From: Triops longicaudatus | Taxonomy: Eukaryota > Arthropoda > Branchiopoda > Notostraca > Triopsidae | NCBI GenBank assembly: GCA_022885665.1 | Contig: JAGQDJ010000142.1 | Span: 62,001 to 126,000 of the forward strand | DNA: 64,000 nucleotides | Direction of reading: 5' to 3' | Part shown: piece by piece, positions 35,538 to 47,308 of the stretch | Layout of the letters: each line of letters starts with the position of its first letter | Numbering within the stretch: position 1 is the stretch's first letter | Made by a program: the position numbers and the translations under genes | The notes under the pieces: generated by a model | Told to the model about the DNA's origin: nothing | Seen by the model: only the letters and a program-made list of their open reading frames with translations | The model's database searches: none

Positions 35538-37117
35538 TAGTTAAGTTTTCATGCGTTTTTCTTCGCGAGTCACGTTCTCCCTCACCCCGACGCGTTCCCC
35601 TCCTCGCTTCCCTAACCTGGCAGTGCTCACTGGCCAAGGAACAGCCGTAAGCCACAACGCAAGGAAAGGGTCAAAGTTCATTATGCAATTTTAACATCAA
35701 GTTTGCCTGGAGGCAAAAGGTTGGAACTACATTGTGATTTAGGTAGCAAAAATGCTGGTCGATGAAGTACCTTCGTGGAAAAACAAAGCCTCTAACTGTC
35801 TTAGTTGTCTTTCGGTAATGAAAATCCGAAAAATCAAAAACTGTCAAAAAAGTCTCTTACATTCAAGTTCTTGTTGCCATTAAATGTGTTAAAATGCAAA
35901 CTTATTTTGGTATCCCGTGAAAGCCTATTTATCGCTGAGTCTGGCGACCCTGTTTGTTGCTGTGAGTTGCGTAATTGAGGAGTAGTAGATGGCATGCTCT
36001 TTCCTACTGTTTTATAAAATGTTCAGCGTTACGACGTGTTCAGAATTAACCCGGTTTACGGTAGTCGTCGAGAATGTGTGAAAAGAGTCGAAAAATTATT
36101 TCTTAAATTGTAAAGGTATAGTAAAACTATAATTCAGAAGTTTTGAGCATATATTTTAATCGACAGTGCAGCTCGCTTATTTGAATGGGCTGTGAACCGG
36201 GCGGACAGAATCTAAATGTTCGGAGTATTCAAAAATACGGAGTTGCATACATAGCATTTTTTTTATAATGTTTACTTCACTCTTTTCATCTCGCAACTAA
36301 ACGTAAGCTTGACGTAATTCATTTAATTGGTATGTCGTCGATGGTTAAAAGTGAAAGATGACAGTGAGGGGGCTAAGCTTACTTTGGGCGTAAGACTTTT
36401 CAAACATTTTCTAGGAATATTGTGGCTTTCTCGTGTCAAACGTTATTGTCAAAGATCCTTATTCGTTTAAATGAAATCATTCATAATTTTTTAAGATATA
36501 CAGCGGGACTTTAAAATGTTTTTTTTTTTTTAAAAAAAAGCGAAATATTCGATTATCCACTTTCAATAAAAGAAGCTTACATTGAATTAGATTAACTTAA
36601 AATAGGACCGACAACTTTTCGTTCGATTGTGCGGATTATTCAAATAACCGCTATTCAGTTAACTGGAGACCACTGTATTTTGGTGTAATCACATTTAAGG
36701 AACTCTACCCGAGGAAATGTCACTATGTTTGACCTTCCCTATCTGCTCCATAGATGTGTTCGACGTTCTGGTAGAAAAGTTGATTGTTCTGTTGGATATC
36801 CATCCATTTGCACGTAATCGATCGAACGTACTAAAAAGTTCTCCTTTTCATTGCTAAGTAATTTTGCGTACAACGCGGAAACATTGTGACATTCCCGAAC
36901 TCCTTCGCTGTCTGACCCTTTAGGATCACTTCACAGGTCAAATTTGATCAGTTTCTTTGATTCCTTTTTAAGTTCTCCCTTACTGACGAATTTTTCCATT
37001 TGTTGACTAGTTCAATGTCTATTGAATTGGAGGTAAGCAATTTCAGTTCATAAGTTTTATTTTTTTTCCTATTGCTTTACTTATTGCACATTGCACGTAA
37101 GCATGGAGGGATCATTT
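35538..37117. other. intergenic region downstream of the sphingomyelinase gene
   Basis: AT-rich. It contains a possible pogo/Tigger-like element (next entry) and the 3' flank of the minus-strand sphingomyelinase gene. No gene seen. Confidence 0.5.
36164..36675. mobile_element. possible pogo/Tigger-like non-autonomous element
   Basis: The left end CAGTGCAGC..CTTATTTGAA and the inverted right end CAGTGGTCTCCAG..TTATTTGAATAA resemble each other. The interior holds repeated ATTCGGA/TATTCAA-type motifs seen in Tigger derivatives. TA is present on the right flank but not cleanly on the left, so the call is weak. Confidence 0.3.
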
Positions 37118-39544
37118 TTACTTTCTGGAGCGTGTTTTAACGCAATGATCTGTATTGCCGTGATTTGTTGTCACCAAATCGCACAGGAGGCCATTTTTGC
37201 AACCACGGTCACAGCCTCGTTCCATAGCGGGATCTCCAGCCTTCACGTGGTACCTTGAAGCCGACATATTTATTAGTATAATTAAAATAAAAATACTTTT
37301 TACAGAAATCCTTATAGCGAATATTTTTTAACACCTGTAAAATGTTTGGAAGAGCTCATCATCGACATGCATTTTATCCACCAAGTCACTCCAATCTTGA
37401 GGAGTTAAAGTAGTCATGTTGTAAGCTGATTTAACATCGTAGAGTTTAAACCAAACAGGCTCTTGATCCGGGGTCAGATTAGCAGCAGTTAAATTCATAA
37501 TCCATGTAGAGTGGTTAATTACAGACTAGACGACAATATGGAAATCAGTCTGTAGTATTTACGAAATAGGAAGAAAAAAATTCTTACGTAACTAGTGTTT
37601 TGGAAATCTCCTTGGACGCTATATAACCTATATCCCGGATTAATATCGGAATACGTAGTTAAAGATGGGGCTATGTAAGCGATATTTGTGGCGCGAGAAG
37701 GGTCTTCGGAGTCGTAAAAGATTTCAAATTCGTCTTTGTGCGTGTGGCCGTAAAATTGGGCAGTGATAGTATTTTCGAATCGATTTACGATCTTGGTATA
37801 TTCGCGGGCAAAAATAGTCCAGCAGTCAGCGTTGCCAGGAGGAATGTGGGCGATGATATGAACTTTCTCTCCATCCTTTTCAGCTTGCTCTAGTACACGA
37901 GTCATCCATGCTAGTCCAGAAGCTGGGTCGTTTGATTGATACAAGAGCCACCTAAATGAATGATTTAAAACCTTAATATCTATGTGGATTGAAAGTCTAA
38001 CCAATTATAGCTGTAGCAGTAATTATTGTTCATGGAAATAATACGCAAGCCGGGTCTAACTAATGCGGTGTAATAACCTCCGTAGCGGATTGTTTCATGG
38101 GTTTCTTCAGGTAGCCAAATGGACCATTTAATGTCCGCTTCATTGTAGAGCCAAGATGGCGAATATTCAGGATCCACTTCAGGCATGGGGAAACTAAGAA
38201 TAAGGAAAAGTGTTAAAAACTTGCTCCCCGTTTCATGTAATACCAAGCTGATCAAGCTTACGTATTTACTGGGTGGCCTTCGTGGTTTCCTAAAGTCGAG
38301 ATAATTAATAGTTTGAGTTAATTCTATAATAAATGAAACAAACCAAATGTAGGATAGACAGGAACATTAGGGAAATAGGTGGCCAACAAGTCAACCAATT
38401 CGTCAATAATAGCCAAATTTCCTTCGCGGCTTGTTTTCCAGACCGAATGTGGGATGAGATCGCCAGTCCAAACAATGTGGTCGATGTTCTGCAATAGAGA
38501 TGAAAATATTCCCTTGTACCTTCTGCTTGCCGTTCGCCATAATAAAGAAAGCAATATTGTTTCCCTGAATACCCGTCATCTTGTTTAAAACATGACCGGA
38601 AAAAATGTTGTATACCCGACCGTCTTTGACAGAACAACTAGTTTTTGTGAAATTCTCTATTACCGGATGAGTCTTAGATATGTGCTCCAAAGCGTTGACA
38701 AGAGTGTTCCTTGGAATATCGCAGTCACGATAATCTCCCCAGTATCCAGCAGTCTCGGTAATGGTTTGATTTTCGTGGACAGGGGTCGAATCTTGGCGAC
38801 AGCACAGAGGCTCCTTGCAAATAGCCCAGGATCCTACGGCATATTCGTTGTCCCAGTGCAAATCGGAAAGGTGCAGGACTTGAATTGTTGGAATATTATC
38901 CTGTCACTCAAAAGGTTGTAGATTACGATCAAACGAATGCAATGGCGTTGATTATTACTGTTTCGATGATGGGCTCAACCACGGGGGGCTTGGTTACGTT
39001 CGATGGTACAACGATCCATTCTAATGCTTCCGGATCAGACAAGCCGCAGTTGTATCGTGTAAAAATTAATCCACACACGTTGCCTTCCTCGACTGTTTGG
39101 TGTTGGTAAATGTAGATAAACTCAGGCTTGAAAAAGAAAAACAAAGAAAAGATCAGTAACCGTTTCGTATTAAAGGAGATAAGAAAGAGAGACAAACAAA
39201 CGTACAACAGCTTCGACAATTAATCCTCTGCAAACTGGGTCCGTATACCCCAAGTCCAAGCAAATGGGAACTACTACTTCCGTAATCTCTTCTGCCGTCT
39301 TATTTTCTCTAAGCATAGGAAATACAGCTCGAACGGCGGCCTGACAAGCCAAGCAATGGGTGGATATTTGTGGAATTGCTACATCACTCTTCGCCGATTC
39401 AGCCACTAGAACAGGAACTGTTTCCAACGGTATAGCTAACGAAGGTGAAGGTCACATGTTAACGGATCTTACAGTCAGATATATTTAACGCTTTATACCT
39501 TGAACTGACCACACGGTCAAGATGACGCCCAAAATCCAATACAT
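37118..39544 (-). CDS. SMPD1: Acid sphingomyelinase-like phosphodiesterase
   Basis: Secreted or lysosomal enzyme that cleaves sphingomyelin to ceramide and phosphocholine. Ten exons: 39544-39499, 39435-39206, 39126-38959, 38900-38664, 38488-38344, 38289-38262 (28 nt), 38193-38002, 37951-37588, 37525-37335, 37253-37118, giving 578 residues. A hydrophobic signal peptide (MYWILGVILTVWSVQ) is followed by a saposin-B domain (CLACQAAVRAVFP, CLDLGYTDPVCRGL). The calcineurin-like metallophosphatase motifs come next: LSDLHWDNEY (about residue 160), AGYWGDYRDCDIP, VWTGDLIPHSVW, GNHEGHPVN, HIIAHIPPGN and GHTHKDEFEIFYD, all with their zinc ligands. The C-terminal Cys-rich domain ends the protein. The saposin domain plus full motif set favours SMPD1 over the SMPDL3 group. 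Several sphingomyelinase paralogues are common in arthropods, so orthology is less sure than family. Confidence 0.94.
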
Positions 39545-41546
39545 CCTGACAGTATTCACAAAAAATGCCAAATGCAACGATAAATCTCATGTCAACCATT
39601 TATATCTTCAGAACATTTCCTATTTATATTGACCTATACTTGACTATACAGATGTACAATTTCCCAACTAATCTAAGATAAACAGGTTATCTGTAACTAA
39701 TATTAGGCCAAGGTTAATGTTACAGCAACACCCAATGCCATTTTATAGGTCCCTTCCTGGAGTGTCTTGGAAATCCATGGAGGAGGACTGAATGATTTTT
39801 TTTTTAATTCTCTAAACAAATATGTTTGTGACTGCAGAAAAAAAACTGTCACGACGTGTTGAAACTATTTTTTGTTTCCCTAGCCAATTAATATTTCTAC
39901 CTGCTTGCTGGATTTTGTTTGCATTCTTCTGCGTGGATTTCGTCTCTTGATGGTTCGTATATTTTCGAAATGCAAATGCAAGAGCTTTTTTTTTTGCTTG
40001 GCTTTCTTGAGTACCGTTATTACAATTTGTTGAGGTTTTATCGTTGATATTTTGCGAAAGTTGTAACGGGAGATTTTTTTTTACAGAAACTTCACCTCAA
40101 TAATTCGTAATTTATAACTCGTAATTTTTATCTTAGCTTTGAGCCATAGCACAATTAGAAATGTGTACACATACTGTGCGTTACAGGGCTATAAATATTT
40201 CCTCGCTCAATTTAACAACTCTAAGTAAAATTACTTTATAAAAATAAATGCTAGGTTTATCATTGCTGTCAGCAGTCATATAAACAAATTAAAATCTAGA
40301 ACTATTCTCGGCATAGCCTATGCATTTCAAACTTAAATGAACCACCAGAGTTCAAACAAGATATAAACGCAAAGTAGTCCGTTGCATCTGATATCTTTTC
40401 AATAGAGGGTTATTATAGTCGGAATCGAATGTAACTCAACGTCAAAGAAACGCTCTCGTTGCTTCTTAAGCATTATCGTACACGACGCCAATACAATAAG
40501 CCTTAGTTAGTAGGTCGGAATATTACGCAAAGGATTAGACGAAGTGGTCTAAATTTCGTCTACCATTTTTATTTTTTCGAAAACAACGGTCTTGGAAGCG
40601 TTATAAAAAAATCCTCTGCAGTAGATACCCAGCTGTGTTACCTACATTATTTACGTAAAAATACCTTCGAAAGTCATCGCAACTTTTATTAATTGCAATT
40701 TTTCCAAATCTCTTCAAAATCAACATTTTGAAAATGTAGTCCGAATTCTGACTACTTGGCGAAGACGATATGAATGAATTCCCAAAACGGAGTAAGAAAC
40801 GGAAACATACAATTAAAAGTAGTTACAACGAAACATAGATGTACAAAGTACTTTCAAATAATAAAAAATAGCCCAAACAAATACGCCAAACGCCAATTGC
40901 GCGACATTCCTTGCGTTGGGTTAAAAACCTTTGAAAGTGCCTGGCGTGAGAAGCACTAGCGCCACTGCAGTAGCTAGTGTCACGGGTTAGCACCACGCTG
41001 CCTAGTAGAAATTTAACACATGATTACTTTACGAAAATTTGGACTTTTCTCGCAAACACCGTTAAGGTTTCGCATTATATGTAGACTTCTGAGAAGCCTG
41101 GTACTTCAGCTAAACATCTAGCTGGAGAAAGTGATAATCACGCATATGCTTGCAAAAGCCTAATTTTATGCAGCTCTTGAAAAGTCTGACAGGTGTGAAA
41201 TTTTTTAAATTAAATAACTCAGCAATAACAAAGCAAAATTAACACCAAGCTTCTAGAAATAGTCATTTCAGTTAGTAAAACAATGTTCAGTAGCCGGGAT
41301 AAGATAATAGAGCTAAAATGCGTTTGTCGGAGTTTGGACCACAAGTCGGAGTTTGGACCTTCTCTACTTGCACCGGTTCCGTGTTTGGAAGTGGACATTA
41401 AAGCCAAATGACAAGAAAAGTCTCTTCATTGGCCACGGTGTAGGGCAGACAAACATTTCATGACCCCGTGGCTTAGGATACGGCGCTCTGTATTAGAAAC
41501 TACCTAAGCAAACAGCCCCATGCATTAATATTAAGGGAAGTACATA
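39545..41546. other. intergenic region
   Basis: Promoter side of the sphingomyelinase gene followed by AT-rich spacer. Near 41330-41360 a 17-18-bp unit (GTCGGAGTTTGGACC) is directly repeated. No gene or RNA gene recognised. Confidence 0.5.
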
Positions 41547-41874
41547 CAGTAGAAGTCTAGTTTTGTCAACCGGTCGGGACCCAGAGAGTAGTTGACAAGT
41601 CAATAGTTGGCAAATCAGATTTACGTGCTATGTGCAATAAAAATAATAATTAAATAAAGAAAAATAAAAAGAGGTCTAATGCGAAAAATAATTGAACTTA
41701 AAGTGTATTTAATACTTGTCCTATACTTTCGTGAGAGCCCTCCAAGAAAGTTCATACTATCGGCGAATAAATCAGCGCAAAACCACATTGTTGGCCAATA
41801 AAAATATTCCCCAGTGCGGTTGACGTAATCGAAAGTTTTCCATAACCAAGGTTAGCGAAATCAGAGTTCGACTG
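41547..41874. mobile_element. possible pogo/Tigger-like non-autonomous element
   Basis: 328 bp flanked by TA on both sides. The left end CAGTAGAAGTCTAGTTTTGT and the inverted right end CAGTCGAACTCTGATTTCGC form an imperfect inverted repeat of the kind found in Tc1/mariner-pogo derivatives. Non-coding, AT-rich interior. Confidence 0.5.
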
Positions 41875-42073
41875 TAGCATTTTTTTTCTTTTGTCCCCAA
41901 ATTCAGTAAAAAAATCAAATAAAAAAAATTAAAAAATCTGTATGTTTTCAAAATGGAAGATGATTGAGTTGGCCCGTGTTTCTTAAAAAAAAAGCAAAAA
42001 AGCCCTCTGCTAATTGCGTCGCACTTTAACGTGAGTTGTGTCCAATGCAATCCTATTGTGAATATCTCGTAGC

Positions 42074-42241
42074 CAGCGGCGTCGGAAGCACTTCAGGATT
42101 GGTATGGCAAAGGCAAAAGGTGAAGGGGAGAGTCGGGTGCTTTGACACACTTTTGGTAGGGCAAAACCATATGTTTGCCCTACCAAAGTTTTCTTTGGTA
42201 TGGCATTTGCCATACCTGCCACACCACTTCCGACGCCTATG
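42074..42241. mobile_element. palindromic hAT-like miniature element (family 3)
   Basis: 168 bp with 15-bp inverted ends (CAGCGGCGTCGGAAG and CATAGGCGTCGGAAG after inversion) and the exact 8-bp duplication CTCGTAGC on both sides. The centre is a near-perfect palindrome (GGTAGGGCAAA...TTTGCCCTACC) and GGTATGGCA occurs inverted nearer the ends. The transcript would fold into a long hairpin. No coding capacity. Confidence 0.8.
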
Positions 42242-43188
42242 CTCGTAGCCAACAGCAAGGCTCTCGCAAGGAAAAATTTCGTTGTTGCTCACTACCAAGA
42301 AGCAAATAAAGGGCCGGGTTTTATGCCATATTTATGTCATTGTTATGACAACTACATTGCTACCAAGCCGCAATCAAATTTTGAGACACGGCGTTTTCAG
42401 TATCTCGTGCTTTTTTTTTTTAATCCGACAAGACCAAGGTAAAGTAAGTTATATTTTTTCTCTTGCGAAACTAGGTTTAACAAATATATACCTATTTTGC
42501 CTTGGACCTAGCCTGACTGTTTTCACTGCTTGGTAGTTTGGCGTATATGACCTAAGTGGTAACAACATTACACCCTGATGAGTACGATCAGAACGAAACA
42601 ATATCCTTTTCTATTGTTTATTCTCGATCTCATCTTATATAAACCAAATATATAGACAATAGTTCTGCTGTTCGGTTCGACCGAAAGCGAAGAACAATAA
42701 TAACAGCCATCTGAGAACAAAGTACAGGGAACCTGTAGCTGTTCTGAACGCCTTGTTTCGATAGTTCCAGTGGGCTACTTACAGCAACATACAGGACGGT
42801 TTTGACCCAACGATTATTTCCCAACTTTTAAGGTCGCCTCGTTCCATGCCAATTTATCCCGGGACTAACCCTATCCCATTGTCATACTGACCTCCCGGTT
42901 GTTGTGAGGCGAACTTTGGTGGCTTACACGTGATTTCTCCGAAGTGTACGGAGTGAAGCACATCGATCCCGTATATACTTACCTAAGCCGCATACGGGCA
43001 AGTAAATACTTAGACTGACAATTTAACAATCAGCCGTAAATGTTGACCGAGTTATATAAGATATGTTATCATTTATATGTGGAAAACTCTTTCCAGGATT
43101 GTTTAATATAGTTCCACCCTGTTGATAAGCGCTTTGAGTTACCTTCATACGCACAGCTAAATTTTGACGGACGTTAACGTAGACTGGC
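42242..43188. other. intergenic region upstream of ketohexokinase
   Basis: Non-coding as far as I can see, with the ketohexokinase promoter at its right end. No clear TATA box or initiator that I would defend. Confidence 0.45.
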
Positions 43189-44316
43189 ATGGAGGCGAAA
43201 GATTCAAGACGTATATTGTGCATAGGCATTGTCTGCTTAGACATTGTCACAGTATGCGATACTTTTCCAAAGGAAGATTCTAAAACCCGGTACGAATTGC
43301 AAAAGAAATTGTCTTTCAATAACTATCATTATTTCTAAGAGCCATAAAGATGTACAACCGCCGTGGGGGGAACGCCTCCAATTCTTGTACCGTATTGTCC
43401 GAGCTTGGTGAAAAGTGCGAAATTCTTTCAACAGTGGCAAATTCTCACGAATTAAAGTATTTACATTAACCTTTAAGTCACGTCGAATGATGTTCACACT
43501 AAAGGTTTATCGAAGAAGATTTTGCTAAGTACGACATTATATACTCGAACTGTCCCGTACTTAAAGCAGAAGGCTTTGCTACTTCTGTGGTACTAATCAA
43601 CCAACAACTTAATACCCGTACCATCGTAAATTCCCGTAAGGGTCTCCGTGAACTTTGCTTTGAAGATTTTGCGCGATTGGACCTGTCAAAATACAAGTGG
43701 GCTCATTTTGAAGTATCGTAGTTTAAATGCAATAAGCTACAAGACGTACTAATTTAGTTCAAACAGGGTCGTAGCGACAATATTGTTGAAATTCAAAAGA
43801 TGGTCGACCACATCAAGAAATGGAATGAAATGAATCCTGTAATTGGAGTTTCTGTGGAAATCGAGACCGTTAAGCACCAAATTGCGAAACTCCTGCCATA
43901 CGGGGATGCTGTCTTTGTCTCGAAGGACTTTGCCAAATTCTCAGGTTGCACGGATATGGAAAATGCCGCCCAGTATTTCGCTACGCAAGCGACAGCCAGG
44001 TAGTTTATAATTTAGGCGTCATTTACTCGAGGATGACTATGTATTTTTCCTTAGTGCGTTTGTTACGTGTGCATGGGGTAGTGAAGGTGCTGCTGCCAAA
44101 ACTCCGAATGGCAAAATTATAGCTGTTCCAGCTTTTCCGGTAGGGGAGGTAGTCGATACTTTGGGTGCAGGAGATACTTTCAACGCTTGCTGTGTTTACG
44201 GATTAGCTAACAAATGGCCTTATGAAAAGTGTTTAGAATTTGCATGTCGTGTGTCGGGCACAAAAGTGAGTCAGGAGGGATTCAATGGTCTAAAACAGGT
44301 TCTAGATAAATTTTAA
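43189..44316 (+). CDS. KHK: Ketohexokinase (hepatic fructokinase)
   Basis: pfkB-family sugar kinase converting fructose and ATP to fructose 1-phosphate in the cytosol. Five exons: 43189-43289, 43340-43456, 43505-43712, 43767-43999, 44055-44316, giving 306 residues (human 298). Visible: RILCIGIVCLDIVTVCDTFP and KEDSKTR at the start, the pfkB signature 1 region RRGGNASNSCTVLSELG, SRKGLRELCFEDF, YGDAVFVSKDFAKF, and signature 2 DTLGAGDTFNACCVYG with the catalytic Asp. GGNASNSC is characteristic of KHK rather than ribokinase or adenosine kinase. The exon 2 start at 43340 is set by phase. The stop lies 56 bp from the EBAG9 stop on the other strand. Confidence 0.95.
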
Positions 44317-44333
44317 TGCGGGGAAAGACATTC

Positions 44334-44339
44334 TTTAAT
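44334..44339 (-). terminator. probable poly(A) signal of EBAG9
   Basis: On the minus strand this reads ATTAAA, 33 bases after the EBAG9 stop. It lies between the KHK stop and the KHK poly(A) signal, so the two 3' ends probably overlap. Confidence 0.4.
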
Positions 44340-44350
44340 GTTGGTTGTAA

Positions 44351-44356
44351 ATTAAA
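44351..44356 (+). terminator. probable poly(A) signal of KHK
   Basis: ATTAAA 34 bases after the KHK stop. Cleavage 10-30 bases further would place the KHK 3' end at or inside the last codons of the opposed EBAG9 gene. Confidence 0.45.
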
Positions 44357-44372
44357 AATGTATTGACAAGAC

Positions 44373-45774
44373 TTAGGTTAATTTGGTAGCGAGAGCTTTT
44401 TTGCCTTGCTTTTCTTGTTTCTTCTTCAGTTGTTCTTGAAGTCTCTGTTGTCTCTGTAACCGTTTTTGTTCCTGCAAAACCGAATCCAAATCTGGGTCTT
44501 CTACCTCTAGCCAGCCTCCCGTGTTTTCTTCCGGCCATTCGCCTAATTCGCTTGTCTGCAATATGTATTGGAGTACTTAGTTATAAGTGTCGAAAGAGTT
44601 TAGCTTTACTTGTAGGGTGCTAGATTCGTCACGCAACGCTAAACGACTGGGAAAAGATGAAGGCTGCGAGGACGTCTCAATGGCTTTGAAAACCAACTGT
44701 TTAGGCCTTGTTAACCGTGGCATCATTCCGTCAAAGTAATCTGGTTCAGGCTCCTCTTCTTTTTCAGTATCGGGCGGTTGTGCCAATGTGTTCCGGTACT
44801 GTTGTATCTTTTGCTCTAAGGGAGAAACTTTGGGCTCATCGTTCCAATTGGACCATGACGTCAAACCATCGTCCTGTTGTATAGCCAATACAGTTTTTGT
44901 GCAAAGACAATTACAAGCAAGCCTCGCATTACGCGTGTATTTGTTGACACCAGTTCTGTTGTAAACCCATAAGCTAACGGTAGTGTGTGAATGAATACTG
45001 ATCCAAATATTTGTAGGTTTTTCCGTAGCCGTGAATTCCATGCACACCGAGCAATATTTAAGCTAAAATGTTTTAGATGACATGCAGATTTTATGTATTC
45101 ACGCGTAAAACGAGGCTTTGTCGAATCACTACGGTGAAATTTACGCAACGCCTAGTTTTATTGTAGGTATAATTCAAAATTCAATTGTACTTTTCTTCTA
45201 CAGCTCTCCCTCGATCTGTTCGTTTCGAAGCGTTTCCGGAGGTAGAAAGTGCACTAAACTTACAAGTAAACATGCCTGAACTTAACCGGAGCTTAATCTA
45301 ACCTGATTTAACTAACCTAATCTAATTTAACCTAACATAAATGACCTATCTTTTGCACTGACTTTCCTATGGTTTGCATAGGCGCGCCTGGATTAAATGC
45401 GTTACGACTGTTAAAATGAGTTAAATTAGGTTGTGTTTTGTTAGGTTTTAATTAGGTTAGTTTTAGTTAGGTTGAGAAAACTAGTAATGAAGGGGAGAGG
45501 GCGAGTAGAAGAAAGGTACCAACTCGATTAATTTTTCATGATTAAATTTTATTATTTCATATATTTTAACATGTTACATTATCCCTAGAAAAATATACTA
45601 CTCATATTCTGGTTATCGTACTTCACGCTTTGATCCCGTGACTATAACACTGTCCATAATAACATAGTCGTCATCGTCTGTTTTCCGCTTTCTTTTGAAA
45701 CAACAAAATATTCGATCGAAGATTCTTGACACGAAAAGCACTAACAACTTTATTTGACTCAGAATAAATTTCAT
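44373..45774 (-). CDS. EBAG9: EBAG9/RCAS1-like Golgi protein
   Basis: Homologue of receptor-binding cancer antigen expressed on SiSo cells, a type III Golgi membrane protein that modulates vesicle traffic. Three exons: 45774-45622, 44873-44610 and 44555-44373, giving 199 residues (human 213). Exon 1 supplies the membrane anchor and Cys/basic patch (LVLFVSRIFDRIFCCFKRKR, residues 12-31). Exon 2 has the conserved DDGLTSWSNWNDEP and EPEPDYFDGMMPRL and ends in RLALRDESS. Exon 3 has the conserved TSELGEWPEENTGGW followed by an Arg/Gln/Lys coiled coil and ends KLT, like human KLS. Introns are 748 and 54 bp. Exon 1 was found by looking for the anchor and donor in phase 0, and the residue pattern fits the family well. 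Confidence 0.9.
45291..45474. repeat. inverted repeat of TTAGGTTA-like units inside EBAG9 intron 1
   Basis: The left arm contains tandem degenerate AACCTAA units (45296-45336) and the right arm contains TTAGGTT units (45425-45474), separated by about 85 bp. The unit resembles the arthropod telomere repeat TTAGG, but it is degenerate and arranged as a hairpin. It may instead be the end structure of a small transposon. Confidence 0.5.
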
Positions 45775-47119
45775 GTTTAGTAAACTGGTATGCTACTTTT
45801 TTGCTGTTAATAATTGGTTCAGGTTGCGGTAAAAAGCATTTGCAAAGGGACTTAAAAATCCTTTCATGCCTTTACCCAAAACAAACCATTTTCACTGATC
45901 AAAGACTAGTGTCTCCAGGGCGTATCGACAGATGACGCAGCGCACCAATGAAATTCCCCTTGAGCGCGGGAAGTTCCAATGAATTAAAAATTTATTTAAG
46001 GGTAATACCGTAAACATATTCGAAAGAATTATGTTTAATGAGATCATACCCTAAAGCCACGGGAATTTTTTTTTTGCACTAATTTCGATTATGGGGTGAA
46101 TAAGACCTGAATTTGGGTATATTACAATAGCCATTTGGAGCTCTTTATCTATAATAAAATTAAAAGTGTAGCCGACGCAAAAGTTCAAGTGGAACATACA
46201 TAATTATTTATTATTTGCTTTTTAATGCAATTTTTGTTGTACATTTAAGCTGGTTTCCCACGCGCCGTCACTATTGGATAATATGCTGCTATGGTCTCCC
46301 TCAAGAGGCTGCCAATTTTTATGTCTTTTTTATCTTCTATTTGCACGTGATACGCGTCACGTCACGAGATGAGGAACGAAGAAAATAGTCAAAAATAATT
46401 ACTAATATTGTGTTTATAATTAGTAATACTATAGTTGATTGATTCAGCTTTGCGCTCGTATGATTTTTTCCCCGGCTGACTTGAAATGTAGTATTTTTTC
46501 TCGAAAATTACTATTTTTTTAAGTAAAATACTACTCAAAAACTGGGATTAACTTAAACGAAATTTCACTAACTTAACTTTTCCAATTTCCCACGGTCTTT
46601 TCACGAATATTTATAAAATAAGTGTACAAGAACTCAAGGATATAAAAAGTTTAAGGAATGGGAGACGAACGATCTCATTAAGCTAGGTTTTCTTAGGTAA
46701 TGATAATCTTCGATAAGTTAGGTTTTGCTTGTTAGGGAACAAATAGGAGGAGGGGCAAAATCTCAAAAGTCCATGGATTAAAATGGCTTAAGGCCATTTA
46801 AACATAGCACCGCCTGATCTTCTGTACTACCTTGGACCACAAGAGCATAAGACACAGCCAATAAACACTGGATAGATAGAACAACTCACATAACTAGTGA
46901 ATTGCCTTTTCTAAATGCACGAAAAAAAAAGAATAAGTGAAATATCCATTAGATGACGTTCTAGTCGCGAGCGTCCTCTCGTTTGCTCTCCGCTTGTGCT
47001 CGCAAAAACATGGAACGAGCTATCGCGCTCATCGAAATTTTAAGCGCCCTCGTTTTAGCTCTGATCTTGCATATGGATTGTCTGTCCTATGGTCAGCTTT
47101 CGTAATACCTTGATAAAGT

Positions 47120-47169
<50 letters not shown>

Positions 47170-47308
47170 NTTTTTTTTTTTTTTTTTTTTTTTAAACCAG
47201 AGTAGGCTACGGTTGTCTCATTTTGCGAACGATACATAGGCATATAACCGGGAGGTAAGAACCATTTGGCGTCACACCTTTTTGTAAGGGATTGCATCAT
47301 GAGACAAG
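45775..47308. other. intergenic region with poly(T) tract
   Basis: EBAG9 promoter side and AT-rich spacer. It holds the poly(T) tract listed separately and a short signal-like ORF near 47011-47106 that I do not call. No gene recognised. Confidence 0.45.
47121..47193. repeat. poly(T) tract with one ambiguous base
   Basis: 73 positions of T interrupted only by N at 47170. Length and ambiguity suggest polymerase slippage or an assembly join. The Lys-rich open frame over it on the minus strand is spurious. Confidence 0.9.

Noticed and set aside
47011..47106. 31-codon ORF with a hydrophobic, signal-like start
   Set aside because: Too short and isolated, and no plausible downstream exon was found.
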